From the NCBI RefSeq assembly GCF_025200925.1, contig NZ_CP104174.1:248001-312000 (forward strand): a stretch of 64,000 nucleotides of DNA, read 5' to 3'. Origin of the DNA: Bradyrhizobium sp. CB1015 (GTDB taxonomy: Bacteria > Pseudomonadota > Alphaproteobacteria > Rhizobiales > Xanthobacteraceae). Of the stretch, positions 20,114 through 29,448 are shown piece by piece. Under the pieces are notes generated by a model, which worked only from the letters and a program-made list of their open reading frames with translations, ran no database searches and was not told the origin of the DNA. The position numbers were made by a program, and so were the translations under genes. Within the stretch, counting starts at the first letter, position 1. Each line of letters starts with the position of its first letter.

Positions 20114-21820
20114 TTACTTGCTGTCGCGGTTCTTGAGCGCGGTGCCGAGGATGTCGCCGAGCGTCGCACCCGAATCCGAGGAGCCGTACTGCGCGATGGC
20201 TTCTTTTTCTTCGGCGACTTCGAGCGCCTTGATCGACACCTGGACCTTGCGGGCCTTCTTGTCGAACTGGATCACGCGGGCATCGACCTTCTCGCCGACG
20301 GCGAAGCGTTCGGCGCGCTGATCGTTGCGGTCACGGGCGAGCTCGGAGCGCTTGATGAAGGTGGTGAAGTCGGTACCGGCGATCTTCACCTCGATACCGC
20401 TCTCCTTCACTTCCAGCACCTCGCAGGTCACGACCGCGCCCTTCTTGACATCGCCCGGCTCGGCGAAGGGGTCGCCTTCGAGCTGCTTGATGCCGAGCGA
20501 GATGCGCTCCTTCTCGACGTCCACATCGAGCACCACGGCCTTCACCATGTCGCCCTTCTTGTAGTTGTCGATCACCTGCTCGCCCGGAAGCTTCCAGTCG
20601 AGATCGGAGAGGTGGACCATGCCGTCGACGTCGCCCTCGAGGCCCAGGAACAGACCGAACTCGGTCTTGTTCTTGACCTCGCCTTCGACCACCGAACCGG
20701 TCGGGTGCTTCTCGACGAAGACCTCCCAGGGGTTGCGCATGGTCTGCTTGAGGCCGAGCGAGATGCGGCGCTTGACGGAATCCACTTCCAGCACCTGCAC
20801 GTCGACTTCCTGCGAGGTCGACACGATCTTGCCGGGGTGCATGTTCTTCTTGGTCCACGACATCTCGGAGACGTGGATCAGGCCTTCGATACCCGGCTCG
20901 AGCTCGACGAACGCACCGTAATCGGTGATGTTGGTGACGCGGCCGGTGAAGCGGGCACCCAGCGGGTACTTGGCTTCGATGCCCTGCCACGGATCGTCCA
21001 GCAGCTGCTTCATGCCCAGCGAGATGCGGTGCGTCTCGTGGTTGATCTTGATGATCTTGACTTTCACGGTCTGGCCGATCGAGAGCACCTCGGTCGGGTG
21101 GTTGACGCGGCGCCATGCGATGTCGGTGACGTGCAAGAGGCCGTCGATGCCGCCGAGGTCAACGAACGCACCGTAGTCGGTGATGTTCTTGACCACGCCG
21201 TCGATGACCTGACCCTCTTCGAGGTTCTGCACCAGCTCCTGGCGCTGCTCGGCGCGGGTCTCTTCCAGCACCGTGCGGCGCGACACGACGATGTTGCCGC
21301 GGCGGCGGTCCATCTTCAGGATCTGGAACGGCTGCGAGTTGTTCATCAGCGGCGCAACGTCGCGGATCGGGCGGATGTCGACCTGCGAGCGCGGCAGGAA
21401 GGCCACGGCACCGTCGAGGTCGACGGTGAAGCCGCCCTTGACCTGGTTGAAGATGACGCCGTTGACCTTCTCGTTGTTCTGGAAGGCCTTCTCCAGCTTG
21501 CCCCAGCTCTCTTCGCGGCGCGCCTTGTCGCGCGACAGCACGGCTTCGCCGAGGGCGTTTTCGATGCGATCGAGGAACACTTCAACCTCGTCCCCGACCT
21601 TGAGGTCGCTCTCACGGCCGGGGCCGGAAAATTCGCGAAGGGCAACGCGGCCCTCGGTCTTCAGGCCGACGTCGATGACGGCCATGTCCTTTTCAATTGC
21701 AACCACCTTGCCCTTGACGACGGAGCTTTCCTGCAGGTTGCCGCCCGCGAAGGACTCGTCGAGCATCGCGGCGAAATCGTCGCGCGACGGGCTGTAGGTA
21801 TCAGCAGAAGTCGAAGCCAT
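20114..21820 (-). CDS. rpsA: 30S ribosomal protein S1
   Basis: A 568-residue S1 protein with six S1 RNA-binding repeats, two binding the ribosome and four mRNA. Repeats are recognisable from phrases such as VKNITDYGAFVDLGG, VTNITDYGAFVELEP and VKNKTEFGLFLGLEG. The start is ATG 21820 (MASTSADTYSPSRDDFAAML), preceded by GGAG 5-6 nt upstream. A much longer in-frame extension to 22048 has no S1 homology and is intergenic. It lies downstream of cmk, the usual cmk-rpsA pairing. Confidence 0.97.
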   Translation of the reverse strand: MASTSADTYSPSRDDFAAMLDESFAGGNLQESSVVKGKVVAIEKDMAVIDVGLKTEGRVALREFSGPGRESDLKVGDEVEVFLDRIENALGEAVLSRDKARREESWGKLEKAFQNNEKVNGVIFNQVKGGFTVDLDGAVAFLPRSQVDIRPIRDVAPLMNNSQPFQILKMDRRRGNIVVSRRTVLEETRAEQRQELVQNLEEGQVIDGVVKNITDYGAFVDLGGIDGLLHVTDIAWRRVNHPTEVLSIGQTVKVKIIKINHETHRISLGMKQLLDDPWQGIEAKYPLGARFTGRVTNITDYGAFVELEPGIEGLIHVSEMSWTKKNMHPGKIVSTSQEVDVQVLEVDSVKRRISLGLKQTMRNPWEVFVEKHPTGSVVEGEVKNKTEFGLFLGLEGDVDGMVHLSDLDWKLPGEQVIDNYKKGDMVKAVVLDVDVEKERISLGIKQLEGDPFAEPGDVKKGAVVTCEVLEVKESGIEVKIAGTDFTTFIKRSELARDRNDQRAERFAVGEKVDARVIQFDKKARKVQVSIKALEVAEEKEAIAQYGSSDSGATLGDILGTALKNRDSK

Positions 21821-22087
21821 TTGTTCTCCAGTTGCGGATGTCTTGCCGGCCGTTGGGTTCATGGGCGCATCGCGCACGCAGTGTCGGAAGGTCCGCAAGA
21901 CCTTCGAGCGACCGCTCGTTGCCCCGGTCTTGCGACCAGAACAGCGGAAGCGGGCCGGCTGAGGCCCGCGCGTTCGATACGTGGAAAGCTTTGTCCGGAA
22001 CCTGGATCGCACCGGTCCCGAAACCGGGACGGAGCGTATCGACCTCAAAGAGCGGGAGCGGGCACTTCCTCCAATGACGGCGGCGGC

Positions 22088-22726
22088 TTAAACCCGCGAC
22101 CGGCCCGCTCGGACAGCCTCGATAATGTCGATGGCGGCCCGGACGCCGCCTTCTATATCCAGTTGGGAGTTATCTAGCAAGTAAGCATCCGGGGCCGGTT
22201 TTAAAGGCGCAATCGGCCGGTTCTTGTCGCGTTCGTCGCGCTGGAGGATGTCGGCGAGCACGGCCGCCTCGTCCGCATCCTCGCCCCGCGCCCTGGCTTC
22301 CATGGTGCGGCGGCGGGCGCGGACCTTGGGGTCTGCGACCACGAAGATCTTCACGTCGGCGTGGGGGCAGATCACGGTTCCAATATCCCGGCCGTCGAGC
22401 ACGGCGCCGGGCGGATCGGCGGCGAATTGACGCTGGAAATTGACCAGAACCTCGCGAACCCGAGGGATAGCCGAGACGATCGAGGCGCCCTCGCCGGCCT
22501 TCTGGGTCTTCAGCGCAGGATTGCCGAACTTTTCGGGATCGAGCTCCAACGCGGCCTGCACGGCAGCCGCCTCGTCGTTGAGATCGTGCCCTGACTGCAT
22601 CAGGGCATAGGCGACCGCGCGATAGATCACGCCGGTATCGAGATGACGATAGCCGTAATGGTGGGCGAGACGCTTGCCAAGCGTCCCCTTGCCCGAAGCC
22701 GCGGGCCCGTCGATGGCGATGATCAT
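22088..22726 (-). CDS. cmk: (d)CMP kinase
   Basis: A 212-residue cytidylate kinase that phosphorylates CMP and dCMP. The P-loop is [18 protein letters not shown], followed by [15 protein letters not shown] and the substrate segment [19 protein letters not shown]. Its ATG overlaps the aroA stop by ATGA, so aroA and cmk are coupled. Confidence 0.96.
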   Translation of the reverse strand: MIIAIDGPAASGKGTLGKRLAHHYGYRHLDTGVIYRAVAYALMQSGHDLNDEAAAVQAALELDPEKFGNPALKTQKAGEGASIVSAIPRVREVLVNFQRQFAADPPGAVLDGRDIGTVICPHADVKIFVVADPKVRARRRTMEARARGEDADEAAVLADILQRDERDKNRPIAPLKPAPDAYLLDNSQLDIEGGVRAAIDIIEAVRAGRSRV

Positions 22727-24060
22727 GAAAACTCGGCCCCTAACGAACGCATCATCGGAGTGAAATCCGGAAAGCTGGTGGCGATGAAGGCGGTGTCGTC
22801 GACGGTCACGGGCTGATCGGAGGCGCAGCCCATCACCAGCGCGGACATCGCGATGCGGTGGTCCATGTGGGTGGCGACAGTGCCGCCGCCGGGGACGTGG
22901 CCGCGGCCCTCGACGATCAGATCGTCGCCAGCCACCTCGACCTTGACGCCGTTGACGCGGAGCATGGCGGCGGTGGCTTCAAGCCGGTCGGATTCCTTGA
23001 CGCGCAGCTCCTGCAGGCCGCGCATGATCGTGGTGCCTTCGGCGAACGACGCCGCAACCGCCAGCACCAGATATTCGTCGATCATCGACGGCGCGCGCTC
23101 CGGCGGCACCTCGACGCCGCGCAGCTTCGAGGCGCGCACGCGCAATTGCGCCATCGGCTCGCCGGCATCGCCCCGCACTTCGCTCTCCTCGACGGACGCG
23201 CCCATTTCGCGCAGCGTGGTGAACAGGCCGGTGCGCAGCGGATTGGTCATGACGTCGGACAGCACGACATCGGAGCCTTCGACGATCAGTGCCGCGACGA
23301 TCGGGAAGGCGGCCGACGAGGGATCGGCGGGCACCACGACATTGGCGCCATGCAGCTCGGGCTGGCCGACCAGCGTGACGCGGCGGCCGTGCCGGCCTTC
23401 CTGGACCGAGGTGATGTCGGCCCCGAAATGCCTCAGCATCAGCTCGGTGTGGTCGCGGCTGGCCTCGGTCTCGATCACCGTGGTGGTGCCGGGTGCAGCG
23501 AGGCCCGCCAGCAGCACGGCCGATTTGATCTGGGCCGAGGCGACCGGGGTCTTGTAGGTGATCGGCAGGGGGTCGCGCGCGCCCTGGAGGGTCAACGGCA
23601 GGCGCCCGCCCTCGCCGCCCGTGGTGACCTTGGCACCCATCTTTTCCAGCGGATCGAGGATCCGGCGCATGGGGCGGCTGCGCAGCGAGGCGTCGCCATC
23701 GAATACCGCCGAAATCGGGCAACCGGCGACGGCGCCCATGACCAGCCGGCAGCCGGTGCCGGAATTCCCGAAATCAAGCGGCGCCTTGGGCTGGGCGAAA
23801 CCTCCGACCCCGACGCCGTTGACCGTCCAGGCGAAATCGCCGGTGCGCTCGACCCTGGCGCCCAGCGCCCGCATCGATTTGGCGGTGTTGAGGACGTCCT
23901 CGCCCTCGAGCAGGCCCGAAATCCTGGTCTCGCCGACCGCGAGCGCGCCCAAAATCAGGGCGCGGTGGGAGATCGACTTGTCGCCGGGCACCCGTACTTT
24001 CCCGGTCAGGGGACCGCTGGCGCGAGACTGGAGCGGCCTCGGTTGGTCGGAATGGGTCAA
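22723..24060 (-). CDS. aroA: 3-phosphoshikimate 1-carboxyvinyltransferase (EPSP synthase)
   Basis: About 445 residues. It joins phosphoenolpyruvate to shikimate-3-phosphate. Landmarks are [43 protein letters not shown] and LRVKESDRL. Overall wording resembles class II (Agrobacterium CP4-like) enzymes. The glyphosate-site loop reads [11 protein letters not shown], with Gly where CP4 has Ala. TTG 24060 is preferred as start because AAGGA lies 7 nt upstream and homology begins just after. An ATG 16 codons further upstream is the alternative. Confidence 0.95.
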   Translation of the reverse strand: MTHSDQPRPLQSRASGPLTGKVRVPGDKSISHRALILGALAVGETRISGLLEGEDVLNTAKSMRALGARVERTGDFAWTVNGVGVGGFAQPKAPLDFGNSGTGCRLVMGAVAGCPISAVFDGDASLRSRPMRRILDPLEKMGAKVTTGGEGGRLPLTLQGARDPLPITYKTPVASAQIKSAVLLAGLAAPGTTTVIETEASRDHTELMLRHFGADITSVQEGRHGRRVTLVGQPELHGANVVVPADPSSAAFPIVAALIVEGSDVVLSDVMTNPLRTGLFTTLREMGASVEESEVRGDAGEPMAQLRVRASKLRGVEVPPERAPSMIDEYLVLAVAASFAEGTTIMRGLQELRVKESDRLEATAAMLRVNGVKVEVAGDDLIVEGRGHVPGGGTVATHMDHRIAMSALVMGCASDQPVTVDDTAFIATSFPDFTPMMRSLGAEFS

Positions 24061-24218
24061 GATTGTGTCCTTGAATAGGCCCGGTGGGCTGGCGCGCAGG
24101 TACCACATGGTCCGCGCCCCGTCACGGGCATGTCGTTCTCGCGTAATGCGCTATTGACAGCGGGCCGCCAACTAGCCAAGTGAAGCACCGCTTTTCAGAC
24201 ATTCCCAGGATTCCTGCC

Positions 24219-24626
24219 GTGGCCAAGTCCGAACTCGGAACCAAACGTATTTGCCCGACCACGGGCAAGAAATTCTATGACCTCAACAAGAATCCGGTGA
24301 TCTCGCCCTATACCGGCGAGGTGGTGCCGATCGCCCCGGTCGCTCCTGCGCGCGCCCCTCGTGGGGCCGAGGCCCGCAACATGGCCCAGGACAACGCGCC
24401 GGAGCCGGCAGAGGCCGAGGAATTGGTCTCGCTCGAGGAGGCCGATGCCGAGGAGAACACCGGCAAGGTGAAGGCCATCGTGCCCGAATCGGAGGACGAT
24501 ATCGAGGTCGACGAGACCCTCGACGACGATGATGACGACGATTCGACCTTCATTGCCGACGAGGAAGAGGGCGATGAGGACGTGACCGACATCATTGGTG
24601 ATGTCGGAGGTGATGAAGAGACTTGA
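24219..24626 (+). CDS. FYDLN acid-domain protein (TIGR02300 family)
   Basis: A 135-residue alphaproteobacterial protein of unknown function. The conserved N-terminus VAKSELGTKRICPTTGKKF is followed by YDLNKNPVISPYTGE, then an extremely acidic tail (runs of Asp and Glu, including DDDDDDD). GTG 24219 is preferred because AGGA lies about 9 nt upstream and the family starts with (M)AKxELGTKR. An in-frame start at 24180 adds 13 non-conserved residues. The Cys-containing front may bind metal or nucleic acid, but this is not shown. It is divergent from aroA. Confidence 0.85.
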   Translation: MAKSELGTKRICPTTGKKFYDLNKNPVISPYTGEVVPIAPVAPARAPRGAEARNMAQDNAPEPAEAEELVSLEEADAEENTGKVKAIVPESEDDIEVDETLDDDDDDDSTFIADEEEGDEDVTDIIGDVGGDEET

Positions 24627-24722
24627 GATCAGCCCTGATCTGTGAAAAAGGGTGCACCGCGCGAGTCGGAAAGGCTCGCCGGTCCGGGGTGATCGACCAG
24701 GTTCATCCCGTCTAGGGTTTAA

Positions 24723-24797
<75 letters not shown>

Positions 24798-24798
<1 letters not shown>

Positions 24799-24869
24799 GC
24801 CTTCGCTCGCTTCGCGAGCTTCGGCTGGGCAAGCCCGGGAAGTCTCTCGTAGCGAAGTGAGCGAAGGCT
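24798..24869. repeat. Inverted repeat AGCCTTCGCTC / GAGCGAAGGCT after tRNA-Ala
   Basis: The arms AGCCTTCGCTC (24798-24808) and GAGCGAAGGCT (24859-24869) are exact complements enclosing about 50 nt. It looks like another dispersed extragenic palindrome. Confidence 0.65.
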
Positions 24870-25004
24870 ACCGCGCCATAGCCCGAAGGGCGACGGCGGG
24901 CTGGGGCTGACATTCGCTTGGTCGCCCATAAAGCGACGGCAGGCTACAGAGACATCTTGAGCGTGTGCCGAAGCTGCTACCCTGCCTTTCAGGGAGGTAG
25001 CGCG

Positions 25005-25238
25005 ATGAATATGTCTATATCCTTGAAAGTCTTGATTCCCAGCACTTCTACGTCGGTATTGCGGACGACCTGCGAGCCCGTTTGGTGAAGCACAACGCCG
25101 GCGAGGTACCGCACACCTCGAAATATGGGCCATGGCGAATTCGGACTTATTTCGCCTTCGATGACTCCGCGCGCTGTCGGGTTCGAGCGATACCTGAAAT
25201 CAGGCTCGGGGCGCGCTTTCGCGAAGAAGCACTTCTGA
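25005..25238 (+). pseudogene. Frameshifted GIY-YIG nuclease-family gene
   Basis: Read with two frame changes, the region encodes a small GIY-YIG protein of about 77 residues: an N-terminal YVYILES, then HFYVGIADDLRARL and KHNAGEVPHTSKYGPWR. The end FERYLKSGSGRAF-AKKHF-stop is in a different frame. One frame break is near the start (ATG 25005 is out of frame with YVYIL). The second is at about 25173-25180 in the GCGCGCTGTCG stretch. Intact homologues are common single-domain proteins of unknown role in rhizobia. Sequencing error cannot be excluded, but two breaks favour decay. Confidence 0.75.
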
Positions 25239-25251
25239 TCGCATTTTCCCC

Positions 25252-25710
25252 CTACTCCCCGATCACCGCATTCAGCCGATCCCTCAGCGCGACGATCTCG
25301 TCCTTCATCGCGACCAGCTCGGACACCGAGCAGTCCGACGCCGCCAGGATCGATTGCGGCACGCTGCGCGCCTTCTCCTTCAGCGCATGGCCCTGCGGCG
25401 TCAGGGCGATCAGGACCTGACGTTCGTCCTCGCGCGAGCGGGTGCGCTTGACGAGATGGGCGGCCTCGAGCCGCTTGAGCAGCGGCGTCAGCGTGCCTGA
25501 GTCCAGGAACAGCCTCTCGCCGATCTCCTTCACCGGCACGTCGTCGCGCTCCCATAGCACCAGCATGACCAGATATTGCGGATAGGTCAGGCCGAGCCGG
25601 TCGAGCAGCGGCTTGTAGACGCGGTTGAAGGCGTGCGTGGCGGAATAGACCGCAAAGCAGATCTGGTTGTCGAGGCGAAGCGGGTCGACCGCCGTTGATT
25701 TCCGGGCCAT
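25252..25710 (-). CDS. ohrR: OhrR-type MarR family peroxide sensor
   Basis: A 152-residue winged-helix repressor of ohr. The reactive cysteine is Cys18 in [16 protein letters not shown], the OhrR sensing position, and a second cysteine is Cys127 in ASDCSVSEL. This resembles the two-Cys (Xanthomonas-type) class that forms an intersubunit disulfide. The HTH covers [25 protein letters not shown] and the wing [14 protein letters not shown]. The start [13 protein letters not shown] at 25710 is preferred over 16 extra codons upstream. It is divergent from ohr. Confidence 0.92.
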   Translation of the reverse strand: MARKSTAVDPLRLDNQICFAVYSATHAFNRVYKPLLDRLGLTYPQYLVMLVLWERDDVPVKEIGERLFLDSGTLTPLLKRLEAAHLVKRTRSREDERQVLIALTPQGHALKEKARSVPQSILAASDCSVSELVAMKDEIVALRDRLNAVIGE

Positions 25711-25755
25711 GAAGAATCTTTCGCGTTTCTCCCATTCTGGGCCCGGCCGGCGGCA

Positions 25756-25779
25756 CATTCAATTGCGAACAATTAAATG
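25756..25779. promoter_or_regulatory. Candidate OhrR operator
   Basis: A 24-bp palindrome, CATT-n-AATTG-CGAA-CAATT-n-AATG, in the ohrR/ohr divergent region, 46 bp upstream of the ohrR start. A/T-rich inverted repeats with AATTG/CAATT cores are the known style of OhrR sites. A second weaker palindrome (CGATT...AATCG, 25796-25816) lies nearer ohr. Confidence 0.65.
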
Positions 25780-25865
25780 TGAGGCGCGCGAAATTCGATT
25801 GTGTACGATCTAATCGTCTGCAATAAAGCTCGCACCCCAACCTGGAAAGACCCGAGGAGACGAAA

Positions 25866-26291
25866 ATGTCCGTGAACGTCCTCTACAAGACCAGCGCCAA
25901 GGCCACCGGCGGCCGCGACGGCCATGCCGCGACCCTCGACGGCGCGCTCGACGTCAAGCTCACCACGCCGAAGGAGCTCGGCGGCGGCGGCGGCGTCGGC
26001 AACAATCCCGAGCAGCTGTTCGCGGCCGGCTATGCCGCCTGCTTCATCGGCGCGATGAAGTTCGTGGCCTCGCAGGGCGGCCCGAAGGTTCCGGCCGACG
26101 CTTCCGTTACCTCGACCGTCGGTATCGGCCCGCGCTCGGAAGGCGGCTTCGGCCTCGACATCGACCTTGCCGTCTCGCTGCCGGGCCTTGCCCGCGCGGA
26201 GGCCGAGGCGCTGGTCGCCAAGGCGCACCAGGTGTGCCCGTACTCCAATGCCACGCGCGGCAATGTCGACGTTCGCCTGACGGTGGTCTGA
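25866..26291 (+). CDS. ohr: Organic hydroperoxide resistance protein Ohr
   Basis: A 141-residue OsmC/Ohr-family thiol peroxidase that reduces organic hydroperoxides with lipoyl-dependent recycling. The catalytic cysteines are in [14 protein letters not shown] (peroxidatic) and [13 protein letters not shown] (resolving). The family start [15 protein letters not shown] is present. It is paired divergently with ohrR and is probably repressed by it until hydroperoxide stress. Confidence 0.95.
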   Translation: MSVNVLYKTSAKATGGRDGHAATLDGALDVKLTTPKELGGGGGVGNNPEQLFAAGYAACFIGAMKFVASQGGPKVPADASVTSTVGIGPRSEGGFGLDIDLAVSLPGLARAEAEALVAKAHQVCPYSNATRGNVDVRLTVV

Positions 26292-26463
26292 TCACGGCGG
26301 ATTGGCTGGCCCGGGATCCTGCTCGGGCCGGCCGCTTCCGAGGGAATTTGCCACCTCGCGGCATGGCAGCGCGGCCGCGCATGCGGCCCCACGCGAGGGC
26401 CCATTGCTGGCGCAAAAAAACCTCGCTAGGCCTGTGCTCGAACGTCGACACAGGAGCGAAGGC

Positions 26464-27669
26464 ATGAGTTCTGAAGCCGCAACGGGAGCCATGAGCGGAC
26501 TGCGCGTCATCGATCTCACGCGCGTGCTCGGCGGTCCCTACTGCACCCAGATCCTCGCCGACCATGGCGCCGACGTGATCAAGGTCGAGCCGCCCGCGGG
26601 CGACGAGGTGCGCGAATGGGGCCCTCCGTTCCACGAGGAGGATGCGGCCTATTTCGTCGGCATCAACCGCAACAAGCGCTCGATCGGCCTCGACCTCGCC
26701 TCCGAGGGCGGGCGCGTCGTGCTGCTCAAGATGCTGGAGACCGCCGACGTCCTGATCGAGAATTTCAAGCCGGGCACGCTGGAGAAATGGGGCATCGGCA
26801 ACGACGTCCTCAGCAAGAAATTTCCGCGCCTCGTGCATTGCCGGATCTGCGGCTTCGGTGCCGATGGCCCGCGCGGCGGCAATCCGGGCTATGACGCCAT
26901 CATCCAGGCCATGACCGGCATGATCGCGGCGACCGGCTCGCCCGAGAGCGGGCCGATGCGGATCGGCGTGCCGCTGGTCGACATCACCACCGGACTTTAT
27001 GCGGCGATCGGCATCCTGATGGCGCTGTCGGAGCGGCAGCGGTCGGGCAAGGGCCAGTTCCTGGAGACGACGCTGTACGAGACCGGCCTTGCCATCATGC
27101 ACCCGCACACCGCGAATTATTTCATGCATGGCAAGCCGCCCTCGCTCACCGGCAACGAGCATCCGAACCTCGTGCCTTATGCGATCTTCCCGACCAAGAC
27201 CGACAACATCTTCATCGGCGTCGGCAATGACGGCACCTTCCGCAAGCTGGCGAAGGAGATCGGCAAGCCCGAGCTCGGCACCGATCCGCGCTTTGCCCGC
27301 AACAAGGACCGCATCGCCAATCGCGAGGCGCTGCGCGCCGAGCTGGCCGCGGTGTTCAGCCAGCACGAGGCCGAGCCGCTGTGCAACCGCCTGCTCGCGG
27401 CGGGCCTGCCCGCGGGGCCGGTGCAGAAGATCGACCAGGCGCTGACCAATCCGCACACGATCGCGCGTGGCGATATCATCGAGAAGGACTGGTATAAGGG
27501 CGTCGCCTCGCCGATCCGGCTCGATCGCAGCAAGCCCAGCCTGCGCCGCGTGCCGCCGAAATTCAGCCAGCATGCCGCGGAGGTGCTGGGCGAGTTCGGC
27601 TACTCCAAGGTCGAGATCGACGCGATGGTCGAAAAAGGCACGGTCTGCGGTCCCGAGCGGAAACGCTGA
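26464..27669 (+). CDS. CaiB/BaiF family CoA transferase
   Basis: A 401-residue class III CoA transferase. The N-terminus GLRVIDLTRVLGGPYCTQIL is followed by DHGADVIKVEPPAGDE and the active-site Asp segment GGNPGYDAIIQAMTG. The family moves CoA between carboxylic acids through an aspartyl-CoA thioester. The substrate cannot be assigned. ATG 26464 is preferred to an in-frame upstream start at 26302, which lies in unconserved sequence. No acyl-CoA dehydrogenase or other pathway partner is adjacent. Confidence 0.9.
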   Translation: MSSEAATGAMSGLRVIDLTRVLGGPYCTQILADHGADVIKVEPPAGDEVREWGPPFHEEDAAYFVGINRNKRSIGLDLASEGGRVVLLKMLETADVLIENFKPGTLEKWGIGNDVLSKKFPRLVHCRICGFGADGPRGGNPGYDAIIQAMTGMIAATGSPESGPMRIGVPLVDITTGLYAAIGILMALSERQRSGKGQFLETTLYETGLAIMHPHTANYFMHGKPPSLTGNEHPNLVPYAIFPTKTDNIFIGVGNDGTFRKLAKEIGKPELGTDPRFARNKDRIANREALRAELAAVFSQHEAEPLCNRLLAAGLPAGPVQKIDQALTNPHTIARGDIIEKDWYKGVASPIRLDRSKPSLRRVPPKFSQHAAEVLGEFGYSKVEIDAMVEKGTVCGPERKR

Positions 27670-27704
27670 AATCATCGGACGTAGTCAAGCGACAGCGCAG
27701 GTGC

Positions 27705-27851
27705 GCTCCCTCCCCCGCTTGCGGGGGAGGGTCGGGGACAGGGTGTCTCCGCACCGGGACAATCCCCAAGAGGAAAGAGCCCTCACCCGGCGCGAGGGAC
27801 GATGCTTCGCATCGCCCGGACGCGCCGACCTCTCCCGCAGGCGGGAGAGGT
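27705..27851. repeat. Palindromic intergenic repeat (CTCCCTCCCCCGCTTGCGGGGGAGG type)
   Basis: Multiple nested hairpins: CCCCCGCTTGCGGGGG at one end and CTCTCCCGCAGGCGGGAGAGG at the other, with GCGAGGGACGATGCTTCGCATC between. The rest of the 415-nt gap before ugpB carries no evident gene. Confidence 0.8.
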
Positions 27852-28013
27852 TTTCGAGCCCGCGGCTAATCGCCAACTTCACATCAACCAATGCCGCACT
27901 GCGGCGCGCGCACGCATGTGCAGCGCGAACGGAGTTGGCTGACTGCTCCGTCTTCGCCTATTTGACGACTTCCCATTTGGCAGCGCTTGCTGCTTTCGTT
28001 TCTCCCGCTTACA

Positions 28014-28031
28014 CAGTCATGTGAACGTCAT
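28014..28031 (+). promoter_or_regulatory. Candidate Pho box upstream of ugpB
   Basis: Two half-sites, CAGTCAT and ACGTCAT, separated by GTGA. This reproduces the 11-bp periodicity of the PhoB box (CTGTCAT-n4-CTGTCAT) with three mismatches in 14 positions. It lies 54 bp before the ugpB start. The ugp operon is a classical phosphate-starvation target. Confidence 0.6.
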
Positions 28032-28084
28032 ATGGCGCTGCTAGCGCAAGCGCTTCTTAGTGACGGGCAAGGGAGGTTTTCTTG

Positions 28085-29401
28085 ATGGCTCTTCGACATT
28101 TTGGCGCGGCTGCTGCTGTCGCGCTCACGGCTGGTCTCGGCGCCTCGCCGGCACTCGCCGCGACCGAAATCCAGTGGTGGCACGCGATGACCGGCGCCAA
28201 CAACGACGTCATCGTCAAGCTTGCCAACGACTTCAACGCCACGCAGAGCGACTACAAGGTGATCCCGACCTACAAGGGCAACTACGCCGATACGATGAAC
28301 GCCGGCATCGCCGCGTTCCGCGCCGGCAACGCGCCGCACATCATGCAGGTGTTCGAGGTCGGCACCGCCACCATGATGGCCGCCACCGGCGCCGTGAAGC
28401 CGGTCTACAAGCTGATGGCCGAGACCGGCGAGAAGTTCGATCCGAAGGCCTATCTGCCCGCGATCACCGGCTACTACTCGACCTCGAAGGGCGAGATGCT
28501 GTCCTTCCCCTTCAACTCGTCATCGACCGTGATGTGGGTCAACCTCGACGAGCTGAAGAAGGCCAATGTCGAGATCCCGAAGACCTGGCCTGAAGTGTTC
28601 GATGCTGCCAAGAAGCTGAAGGCGGCCGGCCACGCTACCTGCGGCTTCTCCAATTCCTGGGTCACCTGGGTCAATCTCGAGCAGCTCTCCGCCTGGCACA
28701 ACGTGCCGCTCGCCAGCAAGGCCAACGGTCTCGACGGCTTCGACACCGTTCTGTCCTTCAACGGACCGCTCCAGGTCAAGCATCTTGAGAACCTGGTCGA
28801 GCTCCAGAAGGACAAGACCTACGATTATGCCGGCCGCACCAACACCGGCGAAGGCCGCTTCACGTCGGGCGAATGCCCGCTCTACCTGACCTCCTCGGCG
28901 TTCTTCGGCAACGTCAAGGCGCAGGCCAAGTTCGCCTTCACCGCGGTGCCGATGCCCTATTATCCGGACGCCAAGGGCGCGCCGCAGAACTCGATCATCG
29001 GCGGCGCTTCGCTCTGGGTGATGGGCGGCAAGCCGGCGGACGATTACAAGGGCGTCGCAAAATTCCTCACCTTCCTCTCGGATACCGATCGCCAGGTCTA
29101 CATCCACAAGGCCTCCGGCTATCTGCCGATCACCAAGGCGGCCTATGAGAAGGCCAAGGCCGAGGGCTTTTACAAGGACCAGCCCTATCTCGAGACGCCG
29201 CTGCTCGAGCTGACCAACAAGGAGCCGACCGAGAACTCGCGCGGCCTGCGCCTCGGCAACATGGTGCAGCTCCGTGACGTCTGGGCCGAGGAGATCGAGC
29301 AGGCGCTGGCCGGCAAGAAGACCGCCAAGCAGGCGCTGGACGCGGCCGTCGAGCGCGGCAACACCATGCTGCGCCAGTTCGAAAAGACCGCCGTGAAGTA
29401 A
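28085..29401 (+). CDS. ugpB: sn-glycerol-3-phosphate ABC transporter, periplasmic binding protein
   Basis: 438 residues with a Sec signal peptide (hydrophobic core AAAAVALTAGLGASPALA, cleavage near residue 25). The mature protein starts with TEIQWWHAM. KVIPTYKGNYADTMNAGI and NAPHIMQVFEVGTATMMA match the UgpB family closely. It delivers glycerol-3-phosphate (and probably glycerophosphodiesters) to UgpAE. ATG 28085 is preferred to the overlapping TTG 28082. First gene of ugpBAEC. Confidence 0.94.
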   Translation: MALRHFGAAAAVALTAGLGASPALAATEIQWWHAMTGANNDVIVKLANDFNATQSDYKVIPTYKGNYADTMNAGIAAFRAGNAPHIMQVFEVGTATMMAATGAVKPVYKLMAETGEKFDPKAYLPAITGYYSTSKGEMLSFPFNSSSTVMWVNLDELKKANVEIPKTWPEVFDAAKKLKAAGHATCGFSNSWVTWVNLEQLSAWHNVPLASKANGLDGFDTVLSFNGPLQVKHLENLVELQKDKTYDYAGRTNTGEGRFTSGECPLYLTSSAFFGNVKAQAKFAFTAVPMPYYPDAKGAPQNSIIGGASLWVMGGKPADDYKGVAKFLTFLSDTDRQVYIHKASGYLPITKAAYEKAKAEGFYKDQPYLETPLLELTNKEPTENSRGLRLGNMVQLRDVWAEEIEQALAGKKTAKQALDAAVERGNTMLRQFEKTAVK

Positions 29402-29448
29402 GGCGACAGCGGCAGGCCGGTCAGCCGGCCTGCCGCTTCTGGGGCATC

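Noticed and set aside
20075..22177. 700-codon plus-strand frame opposite rpsA
   Set aside because: Mirror of the repetitive S1 coding sequence (low-complexity His/Asp/Leu protein). rpsA is certain.
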